A DNA stretch of 64,000 nt. It comes from Plectrocnemia conspersa (Eukaryota; Arthropoda; Insecta; Trichoptera; Polycentropodidae). Position 1 is the stretch's first letter; the number at the start of each line of letters is the position of its first letter. Both the position numbers and the translations under genes were made by a program. The notes below the pieces were generated by a model. The model did not search any database, was not told the origin of the DNA, and saw only the letters and a program-made list of their open reading frames with translations. The stretch spans positions 496,001 through 560,000 of the forward strand of contig VTFK01000034.1 of assembly GCA_009617715.1 (NCBI GenBank). The letters run 5' to 3'. Shown here one piece after another: positions 36,050 to 49,595 of this stretch.

Positions 36050-36762
36050 CCCTTTAGACGCCAGTGACGTGCCTGCACGCCAAAGCTGTCGGACCGTCAA
36101 ACGCCAGCGCGTGCAGGCACGCAAATGTTATTACGGACACATTTATTAATAAAATTGATTTTTTTTTCGTTAATTTAATACAGAGACATCTATTAAATGG
36201 AATGTGATCGTTAAAATGTGCAATTTTTGAACCATTCTTTTATTATTTACGATCGAGCATACAGACGTTGTTAGGGCTGCTACAATATTTTTTTTAAATG
36301 ATAAAAAAAACACAATTTTTTGTAAAAAAAAAACATTTTTTGAATTTGAATTTTGTTTTTGTTTATATTATTCCATTATAGCCATATTTACTTTTTTTTA
36401 ATTTTTTTTGACAAAGTTGAAATTTTTTAAATACATGAAGTAGCCGCCATTTTGATAAAAGATTTTGATTAAAATAACGGAAATTATCGTGTCCCATACA
36501 AATATTAAAAACAACCAAAAACATATAATATATACCACATACAATATTAATTACATATAATATTTGTGTGTGGCCCTGACAGTGGTTTTAAAACTTGTTA
36601 TTTCTGTGCTTTTTTTTTTCACTTTTATGTTAAAATTAATAAAAAAGGAAAGTAAACAGTGATTTTCCAGGTAAATAATGTTCCTCTTTCATAATAATTT
36701 AAAGGGTTGAAAATGGTGGCCTACAGAGCAAATTCATAGAAATTTGCTTGGCGTTGAACTGG
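36050..36762. mobile_element. piggyBac-like non-autonomous element (713 bp) flanked by TTAA
   Basis: TTAA occurs at 36,046-36,049 and 36,763-36,766. The left end is CCCTTTAGACGCCAG; the right end, reverse-complemented, is CCAGTTCAACGCCAA, so the ACGCCA core is shared. Inside the left end, CGTGCCTGCACGC (36,068-36,080) is inverted at 36,109-36,121. Inside the right end, GCAAATT and AAATTTGC form a small hairpin (about 36,728-36,747). Subterminal hairpins of this kind also occur in the 24.2-kb element. There is no transposase frame, so it would need to be moved in trans. Confidence 0.7.
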
Positions 36763-36769
36763 TTAATGT

Positions 36770-39010
36770 GAAAAACTGCTGCTTCCACGGTCTTCTAAAT
36801 TTTGGTTGACTCTCGGCGTGACTTCACTTGTGCAAATTCGGGTGAACTCTCATGTGTCCGAAGTCGGAATTATCTATATGAAGGAAGTTCCAGATGGAAG
36901 TGTCTGATTTAGTGGAGGTGCTTTTGCACTCTCTACTCTCGATATTTGGGTCAATGTTGTTTTATGGTGGATTGTCTATTACCTTTTATATAAAAGTGAT
37001 TTTTTTCGTAAACAGCTGAAGATTTAGGAACGCCGTCATGTGACACATTTGACAGGCTTATCGGTATTTGTCGATAAATTTTGGGGTCCTTTGTATTCTT
37101 AGACACCGACTGGTCTTTGTTTCTGGTTCATTTGAAAGATGCATTTATTTAATGCATCAAATCTCCGATCATTAAATACGCTGTCGTGACTTTTATTTAT
37201 TGCAACTTTTCTTACGCTCGAATGTGTTTTCCCGAGAGTTTTTTTATTTATATTAATAATTATTGTACACGTTTACTCAATAAATAGCTTTTAAAGTTGT
37301 TTTTAATAATATACATATGTACAAATACCTCTTATTGATGACGTCACGCAATAGCTACCTGACCTCAATACTAAATATTCTTTCATATCACAAAGTTAGT
37401 GGACTCCTCCATATGCCGTCATTATCAAATATTTTAGTTCTAAAACTATTCTAAGCAATTAATTAATTTAATAATTATATATGCGATTAGTTCTAAATTC
37501 TTAATTCGAGTTCAACGCAGAGTTCCCAAAACCTCGTTAACCAAAAGACGTTTCACTCTCATCAAATTACATCTACTTTTACAAATTAATTATAATCGAG
37601 CGACCCTCCTCATCAATTTGGACATGAACTTTATTATATGAGAGATCCGGGGAAGAGTTCAAAATTTCATTTCTTCCCTTATCTCTCTCTCTCTTTCTCT
37701 CTCTCACTCCTTTCAGGCCTCTGTATAGCGAAGACGGTTGCGGTTGGCATCACGCCTTGAACAAATGATAGGTGTAAATTGAAGGACTAATTAAGGATTG
37801 CAATTTGGAGCAGGGAACAAAGTTAAACGCAAATACGCTTAAGCTTTTAGTGTCTTGCAAAGGACCGAGTGCGTGAGAAGCATCACGTAAAGCCTATTTA
37901 CTGTGCTTCAAACGAATAAATGTTTATTTATACAGAGTTTTAATTTGAATTTATTTTCTTAATGGCAGACAGATGTTTTCAACATATTTTATGGTAAATA
38001 TATATTATATATCATACATTTATAATTAGATAATAAATAAATTAATATTTATTCTTGTATATTATTTGATATGAATACTATAGAAATAAGAAGAAATATT
38101 ATTGAATAAAAAAAACTGTTGGAAGCCCCTGAGCTGCCAGCGTTGAAACCAGCGTTGCTTCTTTAGCCATGTTTTTCTTCATTCCCTCCTCATTTCGAAT
38201 GCTGGAGGTGATAATAATTTGTACTTTTAAGGGATAATTGCGTTTGTGTCTCACGGCGCTAGTAGACGCGGAAATTATGCTCCAGGACCTTTTTGATCGC
38301 ACGCCAGACGTGTCCTTCATATTAAACTTTGCAACGTGTGTGCGGTCGTTGAAGAACTAATTTATTTGAATGTCGAATTAAAATAATGTCCGAGAATTGA
38401 AGGGTCCGTTCGCCGTGGGAATTGAGGGCAAATGGGAATTCCCAAATAACGACCTCGGACACGTCCGAGGTGTAGTTGTAGTTCTTGTGCGAAAATTTTA
38501 TGCCAAAACGATGTTCCGCGTGTGCTTAATTAAAATTAAAGGGCTGACCCTAGCTAGTGACGATATGTTCAGATTAAAACTAAGATTATTCACAGGAGAG
38601 ATGTTATCGCAAAATTTATATAATAATAAAAATAGATATAAATATACTAAACTATTTTTTTTCTTATAAGAAAGACAATCTTATTGGCGATATCCCAAAG
38701 TATTTTTTTCAACATAAAATAAATATTACTTTACTTTGTTGTTGCTAAAAATATTTTTAAATGTGTCATTGATCTTATCGATTAGTTTCCAATTTTATTA
38801 CAGTATTAAAATAACATAAAATGGGTCTCGATAAAAAATCTCAGCTCTGAACCACTACCCTTATTTTAGTTCGCGATTCTTTCACTAGATTTCGCTGACC
38901 AACCCTATTGTTCAACCCCTTTCTTGTGCAAGAGAGACAGAGAGACCAGGAAAGAGACAGAAACGTGTAGTTTGGGAGGGAAGTTTGCGCAAAGCGGCAC
39001 CAAACAGTTC
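36770..39010. promoter_or_regulatory. Mixed islands with GAGA-type tracts
   Basis: Balanced blocks lie at about 36,770-37,230, 37,340-37,930, 38,100-38,580 and 38,860-39,010. CT-rich 37,681-37,707 and GA-rich 38,931-38,960 would be GAGA-factor-type sites. GACGTCAC is at 37,340 and CCGAGGTGTAG follows CGGACACGTCCGAGG near 38,456, a short palindrome. Short frames on both strands overlap and show no domains. Confidence 0.35.
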
Positions 39011-40460
39011 AATGCAGATATCCATAATGGTGTAAATCATAATTGTTGCATAAATAATAGAATTATAATTTATTAAAAAAAAATGATTTGCATAAACGTT
39101 AATTTTTTACAAATACTTTGCTCACGATAACATCGACATAAATTATAGATTAGAGCGTTACATCATTAACATTTAAAATTTACTATTTAAATTCATAACG
39201 CCATCATGTTTTTGCTAATTTATTTAAATATCAATTCAAGTTTTATTTCTATATATTTTTATAATTTATCTATCATGACCTAACCCCCAGTTTACCCTCA
39301 ACGAGCCCATTATACATATTTGTTGTTATGTTTTCACTTTTACAAAGCATTGAAAATATTTAAAAATAAAAATAAAATTATTCATAGATTTTTTATATTT
39401 GGATAGCATTAGAATCAGCAATATATGATAAATTATAAATAATATTTTTAAATATGCTACTTTTAAGTTATATTACCACTTACATATTTTACAAATCTTT
39501 TTTCTAAAATTGCTTCAATCACAAAAAACATGGACATTTTTCTATTTTTAATTATTGAAAAAAATATTTTGCTTAACATAATAAAATATGTGTTGCGCGT
39601 TTGTGAAAGATATGACCTTCATTAAGCAACTTGTATTTTTTAAGTGTTATTTTAATGATAATAAAATATATCCATTATCATATTTTTAAACTATATTTTT
39701 TGTTATATTCATGATTTATTCAGAATATACTCCATAAAACTTTTTTTAAAACCAAAGCGGGATTTTCTGCTCCTCTTTATACCTTTGGAATTAGTGATGC
39801 ATGTACACAGAATAAGCCTGTTTGCTATTAAGCATTTAGAAAGACGAAGTAAGGATTTTAATGGCAATCAAAAGTGTTTCGCTGGTCCTTCAAGTCCGAT
39901 AAGGCTAGGGCCACGCTCCATAAAAAGAAAACCTCCTAACTTTTCTTTAAGAAATATAGTTAAGCAATATGGTTTTAGTGTATTCTAGATTTACAGTAAC
40001 ACGAATATGTACAATAAGAAATGTTTATTAGTACAAATAAATAAATACTGTATAAGCTAGTTAGTCAGGTGTTTATGTAATCTCCTAAACAACACATCTT
40101 CTTATATAAAACAGCTTTTCTAATTTATAAAAATTCACTGCTATTAAGATTTTTTTTAATATGTCTTTAATATGTCGAAATAAGCTTTATAAATGTTTCT
40201 TTCAAACCGTCTAGAATTATTGCTTGAACCCCTTTGACTTTTTCCCTTGTGTTTTGACACTTATTGAATTTTGATTGTAAACATTTATCTGCCGATTCTA
40301 AATCTCGATGTATATGATAAAAAAAATATGCTTAGAATAAATGTTATTTGCTTCTGAAGCAAATACACTTATTCTTCGATTTATTTTACACGATTTACTG
40401 TTTTGTATCACTTTTACTCGCTTAATAAGCAACATTTTTTTAATATTCCAAATCAAACAT
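39011..40460. other. A+T-rich DNA, nothing recognised
   Basis: Short frames only. Confidence 0.5.
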
Positions 40461-40469
40461 ATTCGGTTC

Positions 40470-41290
40470 CACGCGTGCAAGGCTGGCTTGAGAAAAGACA
40501 AAAGTCATTTGAGATTCCTGAGAGAGTTAAAAAAAGTTCTTCATAGAAAATTTTGTTTAAAAACCATCTCGGGGTTTTTGTTTGATGAGAATAAAAGTAA
40601 AAATAATGTTGAAGCTCGGTTGCTCGGATGATTTAACTCGGTTATTCATGAGTTATTTGAGCGATCGTAAACAAATTGTAACCTATGGCAGCCGATTGTA
40701 TAAAAAATATTTCACCCTATCATATGTTCTTCAAGGGTCCAACTTAGGCTCTCTGCTCTTTACATTATTTATTAATAAAATAAAATAAATCCAAGTTTTA
40801 TTCTGTATGCATTCGATCTATTGCAGACTCATTCTCACTACAGAGTGATTTATATTTTCAATGAAGATTGGTTTCCGTCAGCCGTCTGCCCTTCTTTGAA
40901 AGTGGCATATTGTGTCATTTTTTTTGATCTCGCTTTTTAAAAAAAAATGGAGATTCTCTCTACACGTAGATAACGTATGAGAAAAATTTTACAAGCTGCT
41001 CGGCTTTTTTATGAGAAATACGTTTCACTTTGACGATCCGTCAGATATTACACTTAAGTTCGCAGTATTTTTGAATCGGAATCTATAATTTGGAATCCCC
41101 GACTAATCAAATATTGCAAAGTGGTGTTGATAGTCAAATTATTTTTAAAGAATTTCAGTTTTGGGTTACGAAACGTCTTCGATAATCACGATCGCGTCCT
41201 TTTCTCATACACGTTAGAGCCAGGACGTCCACACTAGACGACTCGCTTTTGTCTATCGCCATCTAGCTCATTCTGTTTTTTTTTTATGTT
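40470..41290 (+). mobile_element. Non-LTR retrotransposon fossil, copy A
   Basis: Order on the plus strand: AGLRKDKS (compare HGFRKGRS of reverse transcriptase) near 40,480; LKLGCSDDLTRLFMSYLSDRKQ from about 40,610; VLQGSNLGSLLFTLFINKIK (the conserved PQGSxLGPLLFxLFINDI block, with the Pro lost) ending about 40,788; a deleted YADD region; RSIADSFSLQSDLYF; CPSLKVAYCVIFF; ESESIIWNP near 41,078; and the C-terminal stretch shared with copies B and C, ending in CTATCGCCATCTAGC near 41,275. Frames shift and stops interrupt it, so it is inactive. The motif set fits Jockey/CR1-type LINEs. Confidence 0.85.
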
Positions 41291-42785
41291 TTTTATTTGT
41301 AGAGAAATTTGAATTTTTATTATTACTTCTCCATTTTCTCGAAAATAAATATGTAACATATAGTTTGTGAGTATAATAATACACTATATTATTGTAGATA
41401 TCTTTATATTATTGATGAACCGAGAAATGGATTATTGTTAAAGAGAACAAAAGCCCCCATAAATTTTTGCAATTTGTAAATCGCACCTTCTTTCTTTTAT
41501 ATCTCATTTATTTTTACAAAATATGATCTTTTCCATCAGCGCTTTTTAACTATATGATCCGCGATGCATACAAAATATACTAATATTAAAGCATAAATTT
41601 AAATTTTATAGATTTGATTATCATAAATGTAAACTTACTTACTTTTCAAAACAATGTCACATTTTTCCAAAAAACAATAAAAATTATAAAATAAAATTAC
41701 AAATGTGCGAATCTATCAAAATCCAACAAAAAATTGTTTTTTAATATCATATTGTTTTTTACCATTGTGATGCATTGGACCAACATGTCACAATGGTTCT
41801 AATTTAATTTGAATGAATAAATATATTTTTTCTATTTTTATCTTTAATTGAGCGCATTTTTAAATTATTTCCTAATTTAAAAATACACAAAAAATATGCA
41901 TTATTTTTTATAACCTTCCGTACAATAACATTTTTTATTTACAATATTAAAAAATTAACTCTTAAAAAATTAAATGCTCTTTATGTAATAGGCAATGTTT
42001 TCATAAAAACAGTAATTTTTATTATTTATACCATGCGTTTTATTTTTTTTTTTGTCTAAACGTAAATTGCATAAATTATTTCATTTTGTGCAATTTCAGA
42101 GCATTTTATTTATATTGTGACATTATTTGAAATAATCCAGAACATTTTTTTAATTATTATAATAACATATATTACAATTTAGGCCCTTATAGCAATCTGA
42201 ATTCAACCTAGTCGCTAATGCAGTTGCCTGTTTTATCCAGACGGGGGGTTGTCACTCGTGCTAGCAGTTTGCGAAATTTTGGCTAGATGTCACCAGTGTA
42301 GAGATCGGGCAGCACTAATACAAGCAAAGGCCGCATCGCACGCATAGAGAACGATCAATAACTTCGCACACATACAAACACACCCACACACACATCACAG
42401 GCTGTATCAATTTGTATGCGTGCTGTGTGAACGGAGGGATCCGAATTTTGTTCTAACTTTTAAAATTAACTCACACAGATGCTAAAACTAAAATATAAAT
42501 TACCAATTTAAAACTATAATTATAATTACATAAGAATATTTTTGCACATGTAGTACAATTCAGTTTTTAATTCTGGTATTTATTTCATAAATATAAAATG
42601 AAACCAAAAAAAGTATACATCAGAAAAAAATGAAATAAAAACGCAGAAAAAATTCTCTAGCTCAGTGTATGAAATAAAAAAGATATGTATCTCAGCAGAT
42701 AATTTCTTCCACAATCAAATTGTTCTCGATAAAAGTGAATTTGATTTTAAAAAGATCGCAACGCATGAGCGTGCTTCGAAGCAAA
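41291..42785. other. A+T-rich DNA with a small CA-rich island
   Basis: It is mostly A/T runs. Bases 42,180-42,450 are more balanced and contain an ACACACAC-type stretch (about 42,368-42,398) with no gene. Confidence 0.45.
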
Positions 42786-42789
42786 AATA

Positions 42790-43105
42790 GAGGACCTCAG
42801 AAACTTACTATTATGCTATTTGTATTTTGTTCAAAAAAGTTTAGAAAAGTTCTTGAGAACCCTTTATGAAAGGAATATTCTTTCTTGTCTCCCAGCGCCT
42901 TTTATTCGCTGATTTCTCACAGAAAATTGCATGTTGCATTTTTTTAAACTACTGTCGACAATCAAACTATTCTCGAGGAATTCCAGTTTTGGGTTCCGGA
43001 ACCTCTTTGAGAATCACGATCGCGTCCTCTATTGATGGTGTTAGAGCCAGGACATTCGCACTCGAATATGGTTGTCGCCATCTGGTTCCTTAATACGCTG
43101 GCGTT
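42790..43105 (+). mobile_element. Non-LTR retrotransposon fossil, copy B (3' part)
   Basis: It begins in the KKFRKVLENPL segment, homologous to KKRFLRYLYKR of copy C. It continues through TATTCTCGAGGAATTCCAG, TTTGGGTTCCGGAACCTC and TAGAGCCAGGAC to TCGCCATCTGG, in parallel with copies A and C. Its C-terminal frame reads RARTFALEYG. It is degraded and 5'-truncated. Confidence 0.75.
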
Positions 43106-45065
43106 ACACATTAACCTATTTTACGTCAGTTACGAGGAGCTGGTCCAGTTCGTTTAATTAAATTTAAATATTTTATGATTTTCCCCCTTTTTTACAATGT
43201 ATTATTTTTTGGGTATTATAATAATATTTACGTGCCCATCGGGTGACTTGTGGTAGTCAAGTTAATACAATTTAAAATATAAAACACATTTAAAAATGAA
43301 TACAGTAAATTTTAAATATTGGTAAGTCCCGTTTTTAGTGCATATATAATATATATTTTAACTATTACAAATAAATGGTTCATCTTAAGACAACACAATA
43401 TGTAATAAATTTACAGTGATGCATAAAGAAACGTCAAGCTGTATAATTATTCTAATTCAATTATTTATTATAGATGAACGAATTTTTGATATATATCAAA
43501 AAAAAAATATATTTATTCGTTGATTATTATTATTGCAGTATTGCAAAATATTATTTTCTGTAAATAAAATAACATAAAAAATATATTTTTTGATAAAATA
43601 TTGAGTAACCAATATAAAACAAAAATACTTAAACTCCTACATTGCTTAAAAATACAGATAATAATTTTTTAATAGATACTTTCATTAAAATATATTATAA
43701 TAGATCTATAGTTAATAAAACTATAATTAACGATTAGTATCTACCGCTAAAAGAAGCAGAATAATAATACAAGTAAGACTTCTATATTTAAATATAAAAA
43801 TAAATATAAAATATAATGAATTTTTGTATATTTCAAAAAAATCATAAATATTTTAAAACTGTTAAATCGCCAATATAATAACAATTCTAGCGATCATTTA
43901 AAGGTTATAAATTGTTTTTGCGATCTTGATTGTAGTAAACTGCTAGCGATTAGTTGCTGGCGGTGATTGCGGGCGATAAATTTTCCTAGCCTCATATTTA
44001 ATACATTATTATTATTTCTGACGACTGAAATTTTATTGTTTTAACCTGTCAACGAATATAATACATTTCATATTTCTATAGCAAGAGGTAACGACATTTA
44101 CATCTTAAAAGTTAAGAAGGATACCGCATAAAATAATGAGCAAGTGTCAAATATTTAGTTATATATAATTATATCCAAAGTCCAAGCTTACGTCTTAAAA
44201 GCTTGCTGCCATTACGCACCTAAAACCGATATTTAACAATAATTGTATGTTTTCAAAAATAAAAATATATAATAATATATTTACTAATGCTTTTGTTGTG
44301 ATATAAGCAAGTAATACATTTTTTACGAAAATCTGAAGATAAAAATAATATGTAACACACTTTTTTATACTAAAAAAAAAATGCTTAAATACAAAAACTT
44401 TTAAATTAACAAAAAATAGTAATTACTATTAATTTAAAGGTGTAAGAGATTTATAATAAACTGTATAATGGCCAGAAAAATATATTTTTTGATATAACAG
44501 TAATTTAGGTTACACTGTAGTTAATTTTTTTATTAAATTCTAAATTTTTTATTCGAAAAATGCGGCTTAGAAGATCTAAAATGTGATATATCTCTGCAAT
44601 AGTAAAAAATAAACATTATACAATGCCTATTTTTAATTATTGTGACAGAGCCAGATTGAAACGTCTGGGAATCAGTGACTTATATACGTATATTTTATTT
44701 TTAATGTAGATTTTAATTATTCAATGACAACATGCAGTCTGTGTCGGTTTTTATTGTCGGTATAATTTGTAATATAAATAAAAATTGGATTTTGCGTCTA
44801 AATCAATTCAGTCTATTTAACCAATTCAGCGTTTATGAAAAAAAAAATATATTAACAATAGCAATAAATGTATGAATAGGCATTGAAACTACTACAGATT
44901 ATATGTTTTATTAACTATTTTTGCAATATAGCTTTTATTAGCTTAGATTTTTGTCGACTTTCGATTATTAGATTTTATTATTCACAAGATCGGAGTTGTC
45001 TATTTGTCACATTTATATCATCAATTTTCAATAACGATTCGATGATAGGAAAATATTGTGTTGTA
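43106..45065. other. A+T-rich DNA, no gene seen
   Basis: There is a small balanced patch at 43,880-43,985 with repeated AGCGAT words. The rest is A/T runs. Confidence 0.5.
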
Positions 45066-45069
45066 TAAA

Positions 45070-45920
45070 TCTGATATTTTAGGTAAGATCGAGCTTAAAG
45101 CTGCGTTTTTCGATTGAGTAAAAAGGTTATCGGATCACTTCGAATCGTTACGCAAAGTGCTATTTTCCATTTTCAATCTGCGTTCGTATTGTTGAAATGT
45201 ATGAAACAGACCATGCTTTCGGTTTTTTACGGTAAGCACACGCACCACCTGAACAGCGATCAAAATAAAAACCTTTTTTTAACATATGTATATGCATACA
45301 TAATTACAATATTATTTTCTGCAAATAAATAAGCAAGTGATATACTATATATAGTAGAAACTGTTACACTATGTATCTTCAATTCCTTGGATGTAAAAAT
45401 TGCAAGAGAATATTCGATACTCTCATTCGATTCCTGCGCAGTCCATTAACCATGCGCTGAGTGAAATTGTTCCTTCATAACAATTTCATATCAACGGCCA
45501 TGTGGTGCTACACGAAGACTACATGAGGGGGATGATAGGACGTTGTGTTGAAATAAAAAGAATTGCCCAACACGTCGTCGAGATAAGGCCGAATCGGCGT
45601 CTAGGCGCGAACGAAAAAAGATATGCCGCCGAATATGCTTTCGGATGTTTCTCCTCGTTCTTTTTCCTCCTTTCTACATACATATTAGACCAGGGGTCCC
45701 TGCCTCTCTCTCTCTTGCCCCCCATTTGCGGCCAGAAACGAAAAAATATTCAAACAACAATTTCAATTTGTTTCCAAATTGGTGCAGACAATAGGCGGGC
45801 GGGTTATTACATTACATAACCGAGATGGTTGCGCACCACTAGCTGCCATTACCGCTATTACGTATTGTGCAATATTCTCCTTTAGCACACGGGAAGGAAG
45901 TGGTAGTGAAACTTTGGTAT
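45070..45920. other. G+C-richer island, candidate regulatory DNA
   Basis: Balanced composition with a CTCTCTCTCTC tract near 45,703. Overlapping frames on both strands (45,502-45,819 and 45,519-45,969) show no domains. Confidence 0.35.
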
Positions 45921-45924
45921 TTGA

Positions 45925-46404
45925 GAGAGAAAAGATTATCCTCCACATCAAATTAATTAATGCTAACAATGTCCAATTTTATAATTTATTATTTTCATAG
46001 AAATTCTTCACATTATCTATATACTTTTTGCTATTTTTATCTTAGAGATAGCAGCTCTAAATAATTACTACCCTTAAAATGTGAATTATATATCTTAAAT
46101 ATATAATACTTTTAGCAATACTGCTTTTAAAAAATCTTGTGATTTAACGACATTCAGGCGTGAAAGACTTTAAGGAAAATATCTTATCCTGCAGATTAAT
46201 GGATACATTCATATGGTAGATTTAATTAGAAGCGCAAAATTTCTTCAAATAAAATAAAAACCTATAAAAATAATTATATTGAGCAGCCATATTTTAATAA
46301 GATTCAAAACTTGATTTGATGGTAAAATTACAATATTTTAGGCTGTGTGAGTAATTGTATTTTTTTACAGAAAAGACAAATATTACCAGCAGCAAGAAAA
46401 CTAT
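45925..46404. other. A+T-rich spacer
   Basis: Nothing recognised before the hAT copy. Confidence 0.5.
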
Positions 46405-46412
46405 ATTGCAAC

Positions 46413-47217
46413 TAGGGTTCCTAGTCAAATATTCGAATAATTGATAAAATATTCGTTTATACTTTATCAGATGAAATTTAAAAAAAATTAGAATGAAACA
46501 ATTTGTATACTTGAGCAACACATGTTTCTCTCAATATACCTGAGTGACTAGTGTCGCTCCAAAATTTATGATCCTTTATGTGCCTTTATTTTGTTTCGAA
46601 GTGCATGATAATGAGATGTTTTTTCTCAACAAAAAAATGCTTTTACGCCTTTGAAAAATATTTGTGAATGTTTATTGGTGTGTATACTATGACTGAAATT
46701 CGTAGAATTCATTTGTTGAAAGAAACAAAACTTTAGAAAGGCCTACCATTTATTATTGTTTAACGCTTATCTCAAAAACAGGCGTGCGTTAAAAAAATAT
46801 AGTTTGTGTTATGGTTTCATTCAGTTCAATAATTCGATTTATTTCTAATTATAGAATTTATATGCAAATTCCTACAAAACCGATCTTAATGTATGTATAT
46901 ACATAAATAAAATAATTTCAAATATTATTAGCTATTGTATATACAATAAATTCGATACAATTATGTATTTAAAATGTTTCATAAATTTTGCTGACTTAAT
47001 TCAATCGCAGCTGATCTTAAGCTGATATGACGTACTTAATTAAATATTAAAAATTAAGCATTTTTTTTGACGCCCTCACAACATATTTTATAAATTAAAG
47101 ATTATGAATGTAATTAATTATTAATTAAAATAATTATTTTAATTAATTAATATTTTACAGGATATCAATGGTTAAATAAATTAATATCGGTAAAAACCGA
47201 GTGTAATTTTTTCAGTA
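46413..47217 (-). mobile_element. Non-autonomous hAT element, right side truncated
   Basis: It starts TAGGGTTCCTAGTCAAATAT and runs colinear with the reverse complement of the 52,893-53,819 element (landmarks: ATTCGAATAATTGAT, TGAGTGACTAGTG, ACTATGACTGAAATTCG, GTTTAACGCTTATCTCAAAA, AAATTAAGCATTTTT, ATATCGGTAAAAACCGAG). The homology stops near 47,217 before the second terminus. The 8 bases before the start are ATTGCAAC, with no partner. It is inactive. Confidence 0.8.
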
Positions 47218-47499
47218 TAAAAAAAACATAAATATTCTTTCTCACTTTTGCATATTTTATCTGATCTTGTTTATTTTAAAATATAGGTCATATATTTTCA
47301 AAAGTTAAATGATTTTCTGGGTGAATTATTAAAAAAAATTCTTTGTGGTTAGGTTTTAATTATGTATGATTAGCTTTCAAAGCTTATTTGGATCCAAGTT
47401 TTACGAAAACTACTAATGCTATAGCTTTTAATATTCCCTATAAATTTACTGTTCTTATGAACAGTACATTTATGGGGAATTATCGTATCAATTCCGTAT
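47218..47499. other. A+T-rich spacer
   Basis: Nothing recognised here except ACTGTTCTTATGAACAGTA (47,449-47,467), a small palindrome. Confidence 0.5.
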
Positions 47500-49140
47500 A
47501 GTGTTCAAATCATGATAGAGTAACCAACTGTAATTGCCTCTAGTCATGCTCTTTCATATACCTGTTGAGCATCTTCTTCACCTAGTATAACGGATTGCCT
47601 CATCTAGATTACAAATAGGCAATCCCAGGATTTGATAAAATGCCTTTGTCTCTTTTCGGCGTGAGTATCACGCGTGAGTCACTTTTAACTGTTCCAAACG
47701 AGGAGGAACGATCCAGGAAGAGCGTGTCGATTCAGCACCCTCGAGGACCTGGCGCGTCTAAGGCCGGAGGCCTAGGGTCGATTCGGGCGACAAAGCGTGA
47801 CGATACAGGACGTAGAAAGGATCGTCGTAGTCCTCCCGCCCGCTTGCGCCACCACTATCGCGAGGTATTATAGGCCCATTGGCTGTGGCCGTAACCGTAG
47901 CATTTCAGCTTCTGTGAAAGCCTATAAGAACGCCTCAAATTTAGCGACTTTGGCACCGAGAACGGCCTGAAATGTGCCGAAATGCCTTTACGCGACATTT
48001 GAAGGTGTTGTGCGCAAAGGGAGAGAGGGAGGGAAAGGCGGAGAGTCTGCGAAGGGTGTCTTTTTTCACCAAGGAGAAAGCGGAATTCTTTAGGGCGCCT
48101 TATGGACCACAGTACCGAGACTCGAACAAATCCGGAGTTACCCTGCGCCTTCGTTTCCTACGCACGCATTTTATTGAACGATGTACGACGTGTACCAGAA
48201 TAAAGTGTATATTTAAAAACTCTTAATTGATCATCTGACTATATATTTTAATTAATATAAAGCAAATATTTATACTCTCAATCCATTCTATACTATTTAT
48301 GTCAGGAGGGCGAATTATCGCAACATCTAATAAAACAAATCGTCATTACTACAATCGGATTCACTATATATTCCATTCCGTTTTATCGCTTCGATAATGG
48401 TATTAGGAAATAAAAAAAGAAACACCATAAATGAAATTACCCTGTAAAAAGTGTCATTTTTCAGTAAATTGCGAAACGCCAGCTAACGCGGCACAGAAAA
48501 AAAATCAGGATAAAATTTTTATGATTTTATTATTTCGTCAATTGGTTAAAACGCGATTCGAGGAGGAAGGGAGAAGAGATCAGCACTAATTTCTTCGCTT
48601 TCCTTCCCTTATCTTCAATCTTATATGACGGTCGTCTATTTTATATATATTTTTTATGTTTCTTTTGCGGAATACTGGGTGATATATAGCTGCGTCTGAG
48701 TTCTGCCAAAACAAAGTCGTAGATCTATCTATCCATCCATCTTTACATTAAACGCCAGGTTGTTACGGAACCATTTCGTCGGATGATAAAATGTTAAACA
48801 ACGCATGAGGCGTATTCCATTTTTATGTTACATCATAAAGTAAAATAACTAAAAATTAATAATTTACCAATATACAATGTTATAATGCTGAATTATTCGT
48901 TTTAAACTATTGCACTGGATCCATCGGCGTTTGATGGTTTAACCGAGTAGAATGAACCTGTAGCGATAAATTGACATTCAAAAGTCGTCACCTTCGTACG
49001 AGATGCAATCTCTCTGTTCTAGTACAGTAAATGTTAAATACTTGGAACTAGTAACCTTGTGAACTGGATCTCTATTGGTGTGTATTTTAATTTACTGCAT
49101 TGTTATATACAATTGGATTCAGTTGATACTGTGGCCTCGA
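47500..49140. other. The most G+C-rich island of the window, with a mini-exon-like start
   Basis: Bases 47,640-48,190 are clearly G+C-rich against an A+T-rich window. An ATG at 47,640 opens seven codons (MPLSLFG) and then meets GTGAGT at 47,661, a good splice donor in phase 0; unspliced, the frame runs 77 codons. A second frame (47,972-48,226) has no ATG-proximal evidence. No domain is seen. A promoter with first exon or a compact regulatory island is possible. The 48,300-49,140 part is balanced, with no features. Confidence 0.35.
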
Positions 49141-49595
49141 TATCGACTACAATGTTTAGATGTTTTGTATATTTTTTATATAAATGAATTGTATTTTTTC
49201 CTTTGACTAAAAAATAGTATATTATTATATATAATATTACTAATAAAACAATAACTTATAACAGCATAGTAAATCGATAAAAATATGTCAGCTTTTTTAG
49301 ATTATTTATTATAAAGTTTTAATTATGCAGAATACTGAGAATTTATCTCTCATCTATAAAATATGAGAGATGTTATACAGATATCGATATCATAACCAAT
49401 CTGTTTATTTTTTAATCAATAGACAAAAAATATTGTTTAACGTGTAAATATAATATAATACTTTTAAATTTAAATTTAAATTTTCACCGGGAGGGAATCA
49501 CCGGCACGTGTAAGGACACAGGACAGTATTAATCTTAGAAATATCACCTATATTTGCTTTCGACATTTCGACATAATAATGATATGAACCATAAT
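49141..49595. other. A+T-rich spacer
   Basis: A/T runs; TTTAAATTTAAATTTAAA is at about 49,465. Confidence 0.5.

Noticed and set aside
40217..40227. TTATTGCTTGA, the start of the miR-137 mature sequence
   Set aside because: Identity stops after 11 bases and no hairpin partner lies nearby.
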